Positions 17,264 to 26,215 of a stretch of DNA of 64,000 nucleotides are shown here, piece by piece. A program made the translations under genes and the position numbers. The notes beneath the pieces are model-generated. The model worked only from the letters and a program-made list of their open reading frames with translations, was not told the origin of the DNA and searched no databases. Origin of the DNA: Streptomyces hygroscopicus (GTDB lineage: Bacteria; Actinomycetota; Actinomycetes; Streptomycetales; Streptomycetaceae); contig NZ_LBMW01000021.1 in assembly GCF_026168105.1 (NCBI RefSeq), forward strand, positions 82,146 to 146,145. Direction: 5' to 3'. How positions within the stretch are numbered: position 1 is the stretch's first letter; each line of letters opens with the position of its first letter.

Positions 17264-17866
17264 TTACGAATGGTCTTCTTGAGATCGGCCTTGATCATTT
17301 CTCGGCCCTTGCGGGCGGCGGCGAACAGCTGCCGCCAGGCGCCCAGGTGGCAAGGTCCGGCTAGGGCCGGCTGACAGGGGTGCAAGCCCCATGCCTCGTT
17401 GAGGTGTCGCCGGCGCGGTCGTCGAACTGTGGGAGCTGAGGTCGCCGGCGAGCGCGGCCAGGAAGTGCGCTACTGAGAAAGCGGCGAGTCTGTGCTGCAG
17501 CAAGGCCAGATGCTGGTGGGCCAGCTCGCTGTCCCGGCCGTAGGTGAAGGTGTGCAGGAGCGCTCCATCGCGCCAACGTAGATCGGCTGCTTCGGGCAGA
17601 AAGTTGTCTCCGGGTTGGAACCCCACAGTCAGGGCGACCAGTTCGATCACCAGTTGCCCCGCCTTCTTGATGTACGAGTCATGGGACCCACGCCGGACCA
17701 CTTCCAGATGGTGGTCTGCGAGGTCGGTGGGATTGACGGCGGCAGGGATGGTGAAGTGGCCTTTGAACGTGGTTTGTTGTGGTGTCGCGCGGCATGCGTT
17801 GCCGACTTGCGGCGGTAGTCTCGGAGGCTGAGTTGTGGGTGCCGCGCCTGGCGTTGTCTTGGTCAT
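17264..17866 (-). CDS. Unknown protein, possibly frameshifted near its C terminus
   Basis: A 200-residue protein starting at ATG 17866 with a good ribosome site (GGGAGAGG). The middle (GHFTIPAAVNPTDLADHHLE; ELVALTVGFQPGDNFLPEAA; HLALLQHRLAAFSVAHFLAA) is well-folded looking and helical, but I do not recognise a family. The last 50 residues turn Arg/Pro-rich, whereas an overlapping frame (WRQLFAAARKGREMIKADL) reads more naturally, suggesting a frameshift around 17370-17390. It stands alone, upstream of a tnpB ruin. Confidence 0.55.
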   Translation of the reverse strand: MTKTTPGAAPTTQPPRLPPQVGNACRATPQQTTFKGHFTIPAAVNPTDLADHHLEVVRRGSHDSYIKKAGQLVIELVALTVGFQPGDNFLPEAADLRWRDGALLHTFTYGRDSELAHQHLALLQHRLAAFSVAHFLAALAGDLSSHSSTTAPATPQRGMGLAPLSAGPSRTLPPGRLAAAVRRRPQGPRNDQGRSQEDHS

Positions 17867-17946
17867 GGTTGTCGACCTCTCCCGGTAGCCGTTCTGGTCT
17901 GCTCTACGCGTGTCCCAGGAGTCTGGTTCGTCGCGGCCGCTGTCTG

Positions 17947-18290
17947 ATGGTGAGATTGACCCAGAGCACGGACACCAGACGTTGTCCGGAAGGGCGGACG
18001 CTGGTCCGGAAGGGCGGACGCTGGTTCGTCTCCTACGTCGTGGACGATGAAACCACCACACCCCCAACGAACGCGCTCCCGAACACGTTGATCGGCATCG
18101 ACAGGGGCGTCGTGGCAGCGGCTCTCATCAGACGTGCAACCGGTGCGGATGCGTGGATGCCAACTCTCGCAAGAGCCAAGCAGGTTCGCGTGTACCGTCT
18201 GCGGCCCCAACGAGCAGGCCTACGCGAACGCGGCACGCCGTCTGGCATCAGCCAGATGCTGCGAGGCCACGGCTGGGGTCATCAGGTTCC
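17947..18290 (+). pseudogene. Decayed tnpB (IS200/IS605 accessory nuclease)
   Basis: The frame from 17947 gives LVRKGGRWFVSYVVDDE then LIGIDRGVV, the block around the first RuvC Asp of TnpB. It then jumps, after deletion of the whole nuclease middle, to HQTCNRCGCVDANSRKSQAG and, in a third frame, FACTVCGPNEQAYANAARRL, the C-terminal zinc ribbon. At least one frameshift, one large deletion and a 20-bp duplication are visible, so it cannot be active. Confidence 0.7.
17984..18023. repeat. Two tandem copies of a 20-bp unit
   Basis: GTCCGGAAGGGCGGACGCTG occurs twice head to tail inside the decayed tnpB. As 20 is not a multiple of 3, the duplication shifts the frame, so it is one of the inactivating events. 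Confidence 0.9.
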
Positions 18291-18474
18291 CGCCGCCCGT
18301 GCGCGCTGGGACGCGCCGAAGCTGCAACCTGAACTCTTGAATAATTCTACGCAAACGCTACTGAGTGTCATTTGAAGGGCTAAGTAGAATTTTCGTGTTG
18401 TCCTCGCGCCATTGCAGGATGCTGTGCGCAACTGGCTGGACCGCATCTCATGGCCAGAGCCCCCTGGAGACGTC

Positions 18475-19299
18475 ATGCCCCCCGTTTCTTTTTCCTCCGT
18501 AGCCGAGATGATGGCGCAAGTGGGTGAGATTACATGGAAGAGCAGGGACGCGTTGATCATTGGCGCCATCAATGGAGTGCCACCGCTGTTCAAAGCGTTT
18601 GGGAAATTCGAGGACAGTCTGCCCATCTACGGCCTCGGCACAGGTTTGGGCGGACTGGATGGTCTATATCAACTGTCAAGGCAGCTCTATGCCGCTTACC
18701 ATATCTCTCGATATCCTGACAAGGGGCATGTGAAGCCCGATTACTCACGTGCCGTCCACGGGATCATGAATATGGCTGGTTACGCCTTGTACGGTGCCTC
18801 AAGCGCCGGCGCACTGCCCCCCGACTGGGCTGGCGCTGGGTTGCTCGTTGTCGGCCTTGGTGGCTTCGTCAAGCCGTACTTGCCCGCTCAAACCGATATG
18901 TACTACCCCCCTTTGCCGATGCACGCACTTCCCTCGCATGGCGTGCACGCCTCACATGCCAACCAGTCGCCGGCGGGCCCGCCGCAGCCTTCTCCTTCTT
19001 CGAGGCCGGAGGGAGTTGACCGGGACCGATATGACATGGAAACCGGAAGACGCCGCGACATACCCTTTGATTCATATCCGAACCACCCGTATCGACTGGC
19101 GGCCGCGCCGGAAGGCGAGTTCGCCCCCCGGCGGGGCGAACTTGGTCGCTCCAGGCGTTTCTCCTCGGAGGCAGCGAGGATGAGATCCGACCTTGGTGCG
19201 CGCCTTGCCTCGGCCAGCACGGACCAACCCCTGCCCACCCCGCACCGGCCCCCGACCGTGCCGGCCCCGGCCGCGCGACGCGGACCACGGCTCGCGTAG
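18475..19299 (+). CDS. Unknown protein with helical N-terminal region and Pro-rich tail
   Basis: A protein of about 274 residues; I do not recognise the family. The N-terminal 140 residues are helical with two hydrophobic Gly-rich segments (LPIYGLGTGLGGLDGLYQLS and AGAGLLVVGLGGFVKP) that could insert in or associate with a membrane. The C-terminal half is disordered, rich in Pro, Arg and Ser. ATG 18475 was chosen; the frame is open from 18412. DNA around its 5' end is less GC-rich than the surroundings, which may indicate transfer. It is convergent with the LuxR gene at 19380. Confidence 0.55.
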   Translation: MPPVSFSSVAEMMAQVGEITWKSRDALIIGAINGVPPLFKAFGKFEDSLPIYGLGTGLGGLDGLYQLSRQLYAAYHISRYPDKGHVKPDYSRAVHGIMNMAGYALYGASSAGALPPDWAGAGLLVVGLGGFVKPYLPAQTDMYYPPLPMHALPSHGVHASHANQSPAGPPQPSPSSRPEGVDRDRYDMETGRRRDIPFDSYPNHPYRLAAAPEGEFAPRRGELGRSRRFSSEAARMRSDLGARLASASTDQPLPTPHRPPTVPAPAARRGPRLA

Positions 19300-19379
19300 A
19301 GGAAATGCAGTGGCCCTGAGCGACGTGCGAGCACCAACCGGCTCCGCCGGATTGCCCCTCGGGCGCTCCGCGTGACCGG

Positions 19380-20108
19380 TCAGATGTAACCTTCACGCAG
19401 CGCGTGGGCAATGGCGTGAGCACGGCTGCGGAGGCCCAGTCTGGCGGTCATGCTGCGCAGAGCGCGCTTGACGTCGGATTCGGGACGGCCGAGTCGGCCC
19501 GCGATCTCCTTGTCGTCCATACCCGCGGCGACGAGGTGCAGGATGTCGATCTCGAGGGCCGACATGACGGTCGGCGGGGCCACTTGGCCAACTGCCCGGC
19601 GGTGCAGCTCCGCCACCCGCCTCATGAGCCCGGCGAGGAGGTCGGGCGGCATGCACCCCTCACCGCGGGCCACTGTGTGGACGGCCTGGTGAAGCCGTCC
19701 GGCAGAGGCCTCATGACGCCACACAACGGCACTGACTCCGCACTCGATCAGATCGAGAAGTTCGGTCACTCGTATGTCGTTGGTGACGAGCACTGTCCGA
19801 GCGCAGCCGCTGCGCATGAGGCGTCGGTGCAGCAGGACGGACGCAGAGTCATCCTCGATGTCCGAGACCAGCACCGCTACGGTGCCAGGACTCTCATCCG
19901 GACGGGTCACGAGAGAGATCGATGGGTGCAGTTCGAGTTGGCTGGTGACCCCGGCCAGCGAGATCGGGTCCCAAGCCTGTACGAAGACTGGGACCGGGCT
20001 GATCACGCTCCGGGTGGTCGAGGTCTGCCGCACGGGCCGCGGAGCGCGAGCGTCGTGTTCCTCGTCTCGGTGAGTATGCTTGGCCGCGGTCACGTTCCGC
20101 CTGGTCAT
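19380..20108 (-). CDS. LuxR/NarL-type regulator with atypical receiver-like domain
   Basis: A 242-residue regulator. Residues about 35-160 have the alternating beta/alpha pattern of a response-regulator receiver (PVPVFVQAWDPISLAGV; VAVLVSDIEDDS; RTVLVTNDI), but the usual phosphorylation-site neighbourhood is not clear. Residues about 175-235 are a LuxR-type helix-turn-helix (MSALEIDILHLVAAGMDDKE; GRPESDVKRALRSM; LGLRSRAHAIAHAL). The start has GAGGAAGGAAAT upstream. It lies 277 bp downstream of the ABC permease on the same strand at the end of the prenyl-RiPP gene series and may regulate it; that is inference from location. Confidence 0.8.
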   Translation of the reverse strand: MTRRNVTAAKHTHRDEEHDARAPRPVRQTSTTRSVISPVPVFVQAWDPISLAGVTSQLELHPSISLVTRPDESPGTVAVLVSDIEDDSASVLLHRRLMRSGCARTVLVTNDIRVTELLDLIECGVSAVVWRHEASAGRLHQAVHTVARGEGCMPPDLLAGLMRRVAELHRRAVGQVAPPTVMSALEIDILHLVAAGMDDKEIAGRLGRPESDVKRALRSMTARLGLRSRAHAIAHALREGYI

Positions 20109-20384
20109 GGATTTCCTTCCTCGCGCCGATGCTGCAGCCGTTGCCCTGCGCCTGCCCGTCACTGAGCGCAAGAAAGGCCGAGTAATCGCCCTTCGACAGA
20201 CCGGGGGCTGTCGTCTCTTCGTGGTGCCTCAACGAAGACACGCCGCTGGCGGTTCATCGCCGTGCAGCTGCGGCCCCCCGACAGTCGCGATCGCGGCACG
20301 CGGTGGTGTCGGCTCCCGGGGGAGCGGCCTGTTCGTACGACGCACCACGCATCAACCAGCGCCCAACAACCTGCTGAAGTGGCT

Positions 20385-21149
20385 TCAGTTGTTTTCCCTG
20401 GAAAACGTCGCCACACCCCACCACAGGGAGATCGTGGTCATGACGGCGAGGGCGATCAGACCGGAGGGCAGAGCGGCCGCGCCGAAATCACCACGGAAGC
20501 TTGCCCGGCTCGCATCCATGACATGCGCCACCGGGTTTAACCGGGACAGGTTCCACAGCCATCGGGGCGCCAATTTCGCGGTGATCGGCAGCAGGGTCCC
20601 GGACAGGAGGAACAGCGGCAGCACGAAGGCGTTGAGCAGCGCCTGCACGCCCTCCTCGTTCTTGACGCGCAGCGCGATCGCGTACGAGCAGGAGGCGAGT
20701 GACATGGACAGGAGGCCGACGATGAGCAGGCACACACTCAAGCCCGCGAGCGACGGGTTGAGCCCGAACGCCAGGTGGCACACGAGAACGATCAGGCACG
20801 ACTGCATCAGCACCGTGGTGGCCACTGTGAGCACTTTGCCCAGGAGGAGTGCCACGGGGCTGGCAGGCGTCACGCGGAACCGATCGAACACACCCGCCCT
20901 GTACTCCACCAGTAGGTTCACGCCGACGAAGGTGCTGCCGATGATGACCATCTGCACCATCAGCGCCGGTGCGAAGATGGTCCAGGTGCCGCCGGGCGGG
21001 AACCCGGGGGTGTGGGCGACGAACTTCTCGACCAGCGGACCGAAGAAGAACATGTACAGCACCGGTTGGACGAGGCCCATGATGAGCCACACCGGATTGC
21101 GGAGCCGATGGTTCAGCTCGCGGCAGAAGATCAGCCAGATGTCACGCAT
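20385..21149 (-). CDS. ABC-2 type transporter permease (DrrB-like)
   Basis: A 254-residue integral membrane protein with six hydrophobic segments and the ABC-2/DrrB pattern: N-terminal cytoplasmic REL, NPVWLIMGLVQPVLYMFFFG, VEYRAGVFDRFRVTPASPVA, and SRLNPVAHVMDASRASF near the C terminus. It works with the ATPase encoded just upstream, which it overlaps by 8 bp, to export a substrate. Context suggests the mature product of the precursor peptide at 26216-26362. Confidence 0.9.
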   Translation of the reverse strand: MRDIWLIFCRELNHRLRNPVWLIMGLVQPVLYMFFFGPLVEKFVAHTPGFPPGGTWTIFAPALMVQMVIIGSTFVGVNLLVEYRAGVFDRFRVTPASPVALLLGKVLTVATTVLMQSCLIVLVCHLAFGLNPSLAGLSVCLLIVGLLSMSLASCSYAIALRVKNEEGVQALLNAFVLPLFLLSGTLLPITAKLAPRWLWNLSRLNPVAHVMDASRASFRGDFGAAALPSGLIALAVMTTISLWWGVATFSRENN

Positions 21150-22797
21150 TGACCAGTTCCTCCTGCAGGACTCTCGGGGATCCGTCGTGTCCGCCTTCGC
21201 GCAGACTGCGGCCGGTGAGTGCGAGGAATACGTCGTCAAGGCTCGGCCGGTTGACCTGGATGGACGTCGCCGCTATCTGTGCGCTGTTCAGCGTCCGCAT
21301 GAGGACCGGTAGCGCGATGTCGCCGCGTGGCACCCGTAGGCGGACCAGTCCGTCCGCGGCGGAGACGTCACGGGCCCCGTCCAGACGACCCGCGATCTCG
21401 GCTGTGGCTGCGATGTGCCCGGGCGCCGAGCGGAGTTCCAGCACATCACCGGATACGCTCGCTTTGAGGGTGTCCGGTGTTCCTTCGGCGATGATTCGCC
21501 CGTTGTCCATGATGAGGATCCGGTCGCAGAGAGCATCGGCCTCGTCCAGGTAGTGCGTGGTCAGGAAGGCGGTCACGCCTTGCTCGGCTCGTAGCCGACG
21601 GATGTGGTCCCACAGGTTCGCCCGGCTCTGCGGATCCAGCCCTGTGGTCGGTTCATCCAGGAAGACGAGTTCAGGCGTCTGGACCAGGCCCAGGGCGATG
21701 TCGAGTCGTCGCCGCTGGCCGCCCGACAGCGTTCGGGTCAGTCTTCGCTCCAGACCCAGGAGGTCGAGTTGCTCGAGGAGTTCAGCACTACGTGCGATTG
21801 CGGCGGACTTGGACAGACCATGCAGTCGGCCCTGCAACCGCAGCTCTTCCTCGACCGTGCTCTCCGGTGAGCAGCCACTTCCCTGGGCCACATAACCGAT
21901 CCGTCTGCGCACCCCGCGCGGGTCGCTCAGCAGGTCGCACCCGGCGACGACGGCCTTGCCGGCGGTCGGCCGAAGCAGCGTCGTCAGCATACGCAAGGTG
22001 GTCGTTTTGCCGGCGCCGTTCGGCCCGAGAAAGCCCACCAGCTCACCACGCGCGACGGCGATGTCGACGCTCCGAACGGCGTGCACCGCAGTGCCGTTGC
22101 GGCCTCGCTGCCGAAACTGCCGTGCAAGACCGTGGGCCTTGATCAGCGGCTCGTTGCGGCCAGGCGCCCATGGTGTTGGCCGCAGACCAGGTTGGAGCGG
22201 TTTCACGGGGCCCGCAGACTCGGCGGCTACGGGTGCGGTCTCGTGGACGGCATGCGAGGAGGTGTGCATCGCATACATCTCGCGCCACGCACGGTCGAGC
22301 ACCGCGGCGTTCTGCAGCCCCGTAGCCGTCAGGCAGTACGCGGGAGAACCTGCAGATGTGCTGGCCGGGGCGAAGAAGACAACGTTTGTCATCAGGGTCT
22401 CCCGCAGGCTGCCCACAGCGAGCCCCAAGACCTGCTCGAGCTCTTCTGCGGTGAACTGCCCCTGCTTCCGGTGGAATGCGGCGAGCAGAAGCCTGCCCCA
22501 CGGATGGGAGGGACTCTTGACGAGCGCTTGCGGATTGGCGACGAGGTCTTCCAGCACGCGGGCCCACGCCAGTCCCTTCGGTGTCGCCGAGTAGACCTGA
22601 TACGACTGCGGCACGCCGTAGCCGCGGCGAATGAACTGGTTGCCCTCCAACTGGCTGAAAGCGGCGTACGATCCTGCCATCGGCCTGCCGGCCATCAAGT
22701 GGAGCTGATCCGCGGTGAAGAGTCCACGCAGGTGCAGAAGAGCCCTGAGGAGCCGTCCCTCTGTGGATTCCGGGTCCAGAACTGTCATTTCTCTCAT
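21142..22797 (-). CDS. DrrA-like ABC ATPase fused to an N-terminal winged-helix module
   Basis: A protein of about 551 residues, far longer than the usual 310-330 of DrrA-type ATPases. Residues about 205-430 form the ATPase: Walker A GPNGAGKTTT, signature LSGGQRRR, Walker B LVFLDEPTTGLD, H-loop TTHYLDEAD. The C-terminal 100 residues match the DrrA regulatory domain. The first 165 residues are extra and read as two winged-helix-like units (LLRALLHLRGLFTADQLHLM; AAFSQLEGNQFIRRGYGVP; LLAAFHRKQGQFTAEELEQV). ATG at 22797 chosen; TTG 22806 and ATG 22788 are alternatives. The fusion could tie transport to gene control or to substrate recognition; neither is shown. Confidence 0.85.
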   Translation of the reverse strand: MREMTVLDPESTEGRLLRALLHLRGLFTADQLHLMAGRPMAGSYAAFSQLEGNQFIRRGYGVPQSYQVYSATPKGLAWARVLEDLVANPQALVKSPSHPWGRLLLAAFHRKQGQFTAEELEQVLGLAVGSLRETLMTNVVFFAPASTSAGSPAYCLTATGLQNAAVLDRAWREMYAMHTSSHAVHETAPVAAESAGPVKPLQPGLRPTPWAPGRNEPLIKAHGLARQFRQRGRNGTAVHAVRSVDIAVARGELVGFLGPNGAGKTTTLRMLTTLLRPTAGKAVVAGCDLLSDPRGVRRRIGYVAQGSGCSPESTVEEELRLQGRLHGLSKSAAIARSAELLEQLDLLGLERRLTRTLSGGQRRRLDIALGLVQTPELVFLDEPTTGLDPQSRANLWDHIRRLRAEQGVTAFLTTHYLDEADALCDRILIMDNGRIIAEGTPDTLKASVSGDVLELRSAPGHIAATAEIAGRLDGARDVSAADGLVRLRVPRGDIALPVLMRTLNSAQIAATSIQVNRPSLDDVFLALTGRSLREGGHDGSPRVLQEELVNA

Positions 22798-22848
22798 GCC
22801 TCTCAACCTGGGCCCACACCCCGGCGCAGCGGGTGAGGGGGAACGCGT

Positions 22849-24039
22849 TCACCATGTGACGGGAAGCTCTCGCAGGCCGTAGAAGACCGAAGGGCGAAAG
22901 GCGACCTCGTCGGACGCCACGGCGAGGCCCAGGCCGGGGAAGCGGCGCAGGAGCGCCGGGTAGGCGAGCCGCATCTCCATACGGGCCAGTGGTGCTCCGA
23001 CGCAGTAGTGGATTCCATGACCGAAGGCAAGATGCGCGGCCCTGCGCGTGGCGTCGAAACGTTCAGCTTCCGGCGTCAGGGCGTCGTCGTGGTTGGCGGA
23101 CGACAGGGAGCACAGCAGCCGTTCACCACGTCTTATGCGTCTGCCGGCAAGAGTCACGTCCTCCCGCGCGATCCGGGGTACGCCGCTTTGGACGACGGAC
23201 AGATAGCGCAGCAGTTCCTCGACGATTTCGCCGATGCGCTCGTCGTCGCGTGCTGCCTCGGCATGCTCGGGGTTCTCCAGTAGGAACAGGGCTCCCAGAG
23301 CCAGCATGTTGGCGGTCGTCTCGTGTCCGCCGAACAGCAGCAGATCGCCAATGCCGACAAGTTCGCCGTCGTCCATTTCATCACCGTGCTCACGCACGAG
23401 CGTGCCGAGCAGCCCATCGTCAGGGTCTGCCCGTTTCCGGGCGACGAGGGCGGCCATGTATTTCAGGGAGGCAGTTTCAGCGGACATGCGGGTGCGCACG
23501 TCACGCGTACCGTCGAAACGTGTGATGGTGCGCTGCTGGAATTCTGCGCGGTCCGCGTACGGCACCCCGAGCAACTCGCAGATCACCATGGACGGGATGG
23601 GCGCTGCGAAGGACTGCACGAGATCGGCAGGCGGTCCCGCCTCTTCCATCGCGTCCACAACGGCCGACACGATGCTCTCGACACGTGGACGCAGCCGCTG
23701 GACCCGCCGGGCGGTGAAGCCCGCGGCGACCAGGCGACGCAGCCTGCCGTGTTCAGGCGGATCGTACGCGGTGAGATCTCCGTGCCTTGCCGGGAAGTTG
23801 GACGGTACCCCACCCACATGGCCGCTCGACGGATCCGGCACGGCCCGGCCGTCGTTGCCGAACCGCACCGGGTCCGACAGCACGTGACGCACGTGCTCGT
23901 ACTGAGTGATCAGCCAAGCCGTGGCTCCGGACGGCAGAGTGACGTGAGTGACGGGCTCGTGGGCGCGCAGCCGTGCGAGTTCATCGGTAAGAGCGAAGCG
24001 GTTCCTGCGCAGATGCAGCGGAATGTTCGGTGCACTCAT
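22849..24039 (-). CDS. Cytochrome P450
   Basis: A 396-residue bacterial class I P450. The I-helix oxygen-activation motif is GGHETTAN, the K-helix ExxR is EELLR and the haem-binding loop is FGHGIHYCVGAPLAR with the Cys thiolate ligand. The LTAYDPPEHGRLRRLV block is the usual CYP105/107-like C-helix region. No membrane anchor. It needs ferredoxin and reductase partners, not encoded nearby. It lies 52 bp after the DUF2332 gene on the same strand. In this gene set, oxidation or cross-linking of the precursor peptide is likely; the substrate is inferred. Confidence 0.95.
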   Translation of the reverse strand: MSAPNIPLHLRRNRFALTDELARLRAHEPVTHVTLPSGATAWLITQYEHVRHVLSDPVRFGNDGRAVPDPSSGHVGGVPSNFPARHGDLTAYDPPEHGRLRRLVAAGFTARRVQRLRPRVESIVSAVVDAMEEAGPPADLVQSFAAPIPSMVICELLGVPYADRAEFQQRTITRFDGTRDVRTRMSAETASLKYMAALVARKRADPDDGLLGTLVREHGDEMDDGELVGIGDLLLFGGHETTANMLALGALFLLENPEHAEAARDDERIGEIVEELLRYLSVVQSGVPRIAREDVTLAGRRIRRGERLLCSLSSANHDDALTPEAERFDATRRAAHLAFGHGIHYCVGAPLARMEMRLAYPALLRRFPGLGLAVASDEVAFRPSVFYGLRELPVTW

Positions 24040-24091
24040 GAGCGCACTGGCGCCTTCCTGGGACGGTGACGGTTACCAAAGTCGTGATGTG

Positions 24092-25051
24092 TCATGAGTA
24101 GACGTGCACTTGAAGCCGTGCCGCTTCGGACCAGCTGGTGGGCTCGAACGCCACTCTGGCCAGCTGAATGCGGCGTGACGCCATGGCGAGGATCCTGTCG
24201 ATCGCCACCTGCTTCTCCGGCGGGAGGTACCACCAGAAGAGGCTGTGCCACACCACCGTGAGTACGCCCGGTTCGTCGTACGTGGCCGAGAGTTTCGTAA
24301 CGAGCCACTCGATGACGTCGGCCTTGTCGATGCGCAGCCCTGTACGAGCAGCAAGTGCCATGGCGTCATCGAGTTCCATCTGCTCGATGTCACGCTCAGG
24401 CGGAATGAACGAGCGCAGTATCATCGCGTCGACCGGATCCGCGGCATCGCGGGGCGCCAGGTCGCACCCGGCGCGGTCCACGATCCCGAAGTCCCCCGGC
24501 ACCGGTCCGTCCGTCGCCAGTCTGACCGGCGAGTTGGCATCTCCCCACTCCCAACCGGGACCGAACCAGCGATACCGGTCGAGCAGAAGGTTGAGGCCGG
24601 CGCACGCACCGAGCTCGAGCAGTCTTATCCGGGGCGCCCCCAGCATGCCGAGCCCGCGCAGCAGAACCCCGGCGCGCGTCGGCTGGTGCTGCTGAACCGG
24701 GCGGTCCATGGCCGCCAGGATCTCGGCCGGGTGACTCAACAGCGCCTGCCGGAACAATGTCCATGTGCGTTCGATGTACTCGGCGTTGCCGAGGTTGGGT
24801 GTGAGGCGTTCCAGATGCGCGGCCAGATCCGGAGCCCGCCCGGTGAGCACCAGCAGACGCACTCCCGCCAAGGCCCTGAGACAGAACAAGGGCTCGCCCG
24901 CCTCCGGGTGATGTGCTATCAGTCGGCTGATCGGGCCCCGCGCGACGATGTCGTCGGTGAGCCTGGCGAGCATGCTCCCTGACACCGGGATGTCAGGCGC
25001 CATGGCCGCCGCCATGCGGCGCAGCTCCTGGATACGGCTGTCCGAAATCAC
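24092..25051 (-). CDS. DUF2332 family protein with methyltransferase-like motif
   Basis: A 319-residue protein with the DUF2332 pattern throughout: EPLFCLRALAGVRLLVLTGR, SHPAEILAAMDRPVQQHQPTR, IRLLELGACAGLNLLLDRYR, ILRSFIPPERD, LTVVWHSLFWWYLPPE. The central LELGACAGLN has the form of motif I of Rossmann-type SAM-dependent methyltransferases. The family is uncharacterised as far as I know. The GTG start (25051) overlaps the stop of the upstream isoprenyl-synthase-like gene (GTGA) and has GGAGGA upstream. A GTG start is chosen although the frame is open to 25297. Coupled translation with a prenyl enzyme suggests that they act on one substrate. Confidence 0.85.
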   Translation of the reverse strand: MISDSRIQELRRMAAAMAPDIPVSGSMLARLTDDIVARGPISRLIAHHPEAGEPLFCLRALAGVRLLVLTGRAPDLAAHLERLTPNLGNAEYIERTWTLFRQALLSHPAEILAAMDRPVQQHQPTRAGVLLRGLGMLGAPRIRLLELGACAGLNLLLDRYRWFGPGWEWGDANSPVRLATDGPVPGDFGIVDRAGCDLAPRDAADPVDAMILRSFIPPERDIEQMELDDAMALAARTGLRIDKADVIEWLVTKLSATYDEPGVLTVVWHSLFWWYLPPEKQVAIDRILAMASRRIQLARVAFEPTSWSEAARLQVHVYS

Positions 25052-26055
25052 GCCGCGTCCTCCGTCCTGCCCAGCCGCGACGCCTTGGCCGACGCGTCCA
25101 GCATCCACCGGATCAGGTCTCTGTCCTCGGACGGATCCGCCAGCGTTTCGAGCAGAACGCACAGGTTCCGGTGCAGTGAGCGTACGCGCTGGTTGTACGT
25201 GCCCGATATGTCCGGTGCGTTGAGCCGCTCGCCGAAGGCCACTCGCGCCGCCGGATCGTGCCGTGCCCGGACGCGAAGCGACGTCAACGTATCCCATTCA
25301 GCGGTTCCGGCCGCCGACTCGGCCGCATGGGCGAGCAGCAGGGTATTGGTACCGTTGATCAGGTCCTCGTCGGTCTCGGCCGACTCCGCGGACCGGTCGT
25401 TGGCCAGCTGGCGCAGTACACCGAAGAGCCTGCCGAAGGCCCGCCACCCGCGCAGCAACTCGTCGCTCGCACCGGCCAGCTGAGCGGCCATCGCCGCGTC
25501 CCTGGCGTACGGCGCTCCGCATTTGTCGGCGTACGTCCTCATCGCCGTGGCCCACGAGGGAAAACCGGAGGCCGAGGAGACATCGGCCAGCTGGCCCTCG
25601 GCGGCCTGCAGCGAGCTGTCAACGCACTCCCGCACCCAGCTCGATTTGAGGTGGCGGGGCAGTGCCTGCTGGTCGAGCACGGTCAGAGGGACAAGGGCGA
25701 GACACGCCGCACTGGCGATGCTCGCCTGGGCTGCCGGCACCCCGGTCGCAACTGCGTCGTACTGACCATCCGCCAGATCGTCGAAGACCTCCGCCCCCGT
25801 CCACCAGATGCGGGAAGCGACGACAAGCGGCAGCGCATGATCGGGGTCGCCGCCAAGAGCGCCCAGGACAGGAATTGGCAGCAGCCGGAAGACGCTGGCC
25901 TTACTGCAGTCGCTGTGAAGAAGTCGCGCGACGGCGTCTGCGAGCAAGGGTTGATCGTCGCCGAACAGGCCAACGGACGTTCGTACTGCTGCCGTAATCT
26001 CCTCTTCCCGGGCCAGCAGGTCCTTGTAGGCCCGGGTGACGTCAATGATAGCCAT
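25048..26055 (-). CDS. Class I isoprenoid synthase-like enzyme (polyprenyl synthetase/ComQ clan)
   Basis: A 335-residue all-helical protein. The first Asp-rich motif is present as DDLAD in EVFDDLADGQYD, with the following SIASAACLALVPL helix as in polyprenyl synthases. The second motif is degenerate: at the expected place the sequence is QLANDRSAESAETDEDL instead of DDxxD. That combination fits peptide prenyltransferases of the ComQ type or non-canonical chain-elongating enzymes better than a standard FPP/GGPP synthase. It stands 160 bp after the precursor gene. The 4-bp overlap with the DUF2332 gene couples them. Peptide prenylation is a hypothesis from context. Confidence 0.75.
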   Translation of the reverse strand: MAIIDVTRAYKDLLAREEEITAAVRTSVGLFGDDQPLLADAVARLLHSDCSKASVFRLLPIPVLGALGGDPDHALPLVVASRIWWTGAEVFDDLADGQYDAVATGVPAAQASIASAACLALVPLTVLDQQALPRHLKSSWVRECVDSSLQAAEGQLADVSSASGFPSWATAMRTYADKCGAPYARDAAMAAQLAGASDELLRGWRAFGRLFGVLRQLANDRSAESAETDEDLINGTNTLLLAHAAESAAGTAEWDTLTSLRVRARHDPAARVAFGERLNAPDISGTYNQRVRSLHRNLCVLLETLADPSEDRDLIRWMLDASAKASRLGRTEDAA

Positions 26056-26151
26056 AACTCAGAAAACCTTCGAATATGAGAGCTGGAGCCGTGAGCGCCG
26101 GAGCATTGCGGCGGAGGAAATGATCCGCCCCAGCTCGCGGCACTCACGGCC

Positions 26152-26168
26152 CACGCTTCGCAAGCGTG
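26152..26168 (-). terminator. Hairpin after precursor gene 1 (possible attenuator)
   Basis: Perfect 7-bp stem CACGCTT/AAGCGTG with a 3-nt loop, 48 bp after the precursor stop and before the enzyme gene at 26055. There is no U-tract. A second 8-bp repeat (GCCGTGAG at 26088 and CTCACGGC at 26143) brackets the same gap. Such structures commonly reduce read-through from an abundant precursor message into enzyme genes. Confidence 0.5.
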
Positions 26169-26215
26169 TAGATCAGGGAAATAGAGACACACTCGCCGGT
26201 CCAGGTGAGATCCGC

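Noticed and set aside
25048..26055. Calling the isoprenoid enzyme a plain FPP/GGPP synthase
   Set aside because: The second Asp-rich motif is not conserved, and the context is a peptide locus rather than a terpene one.
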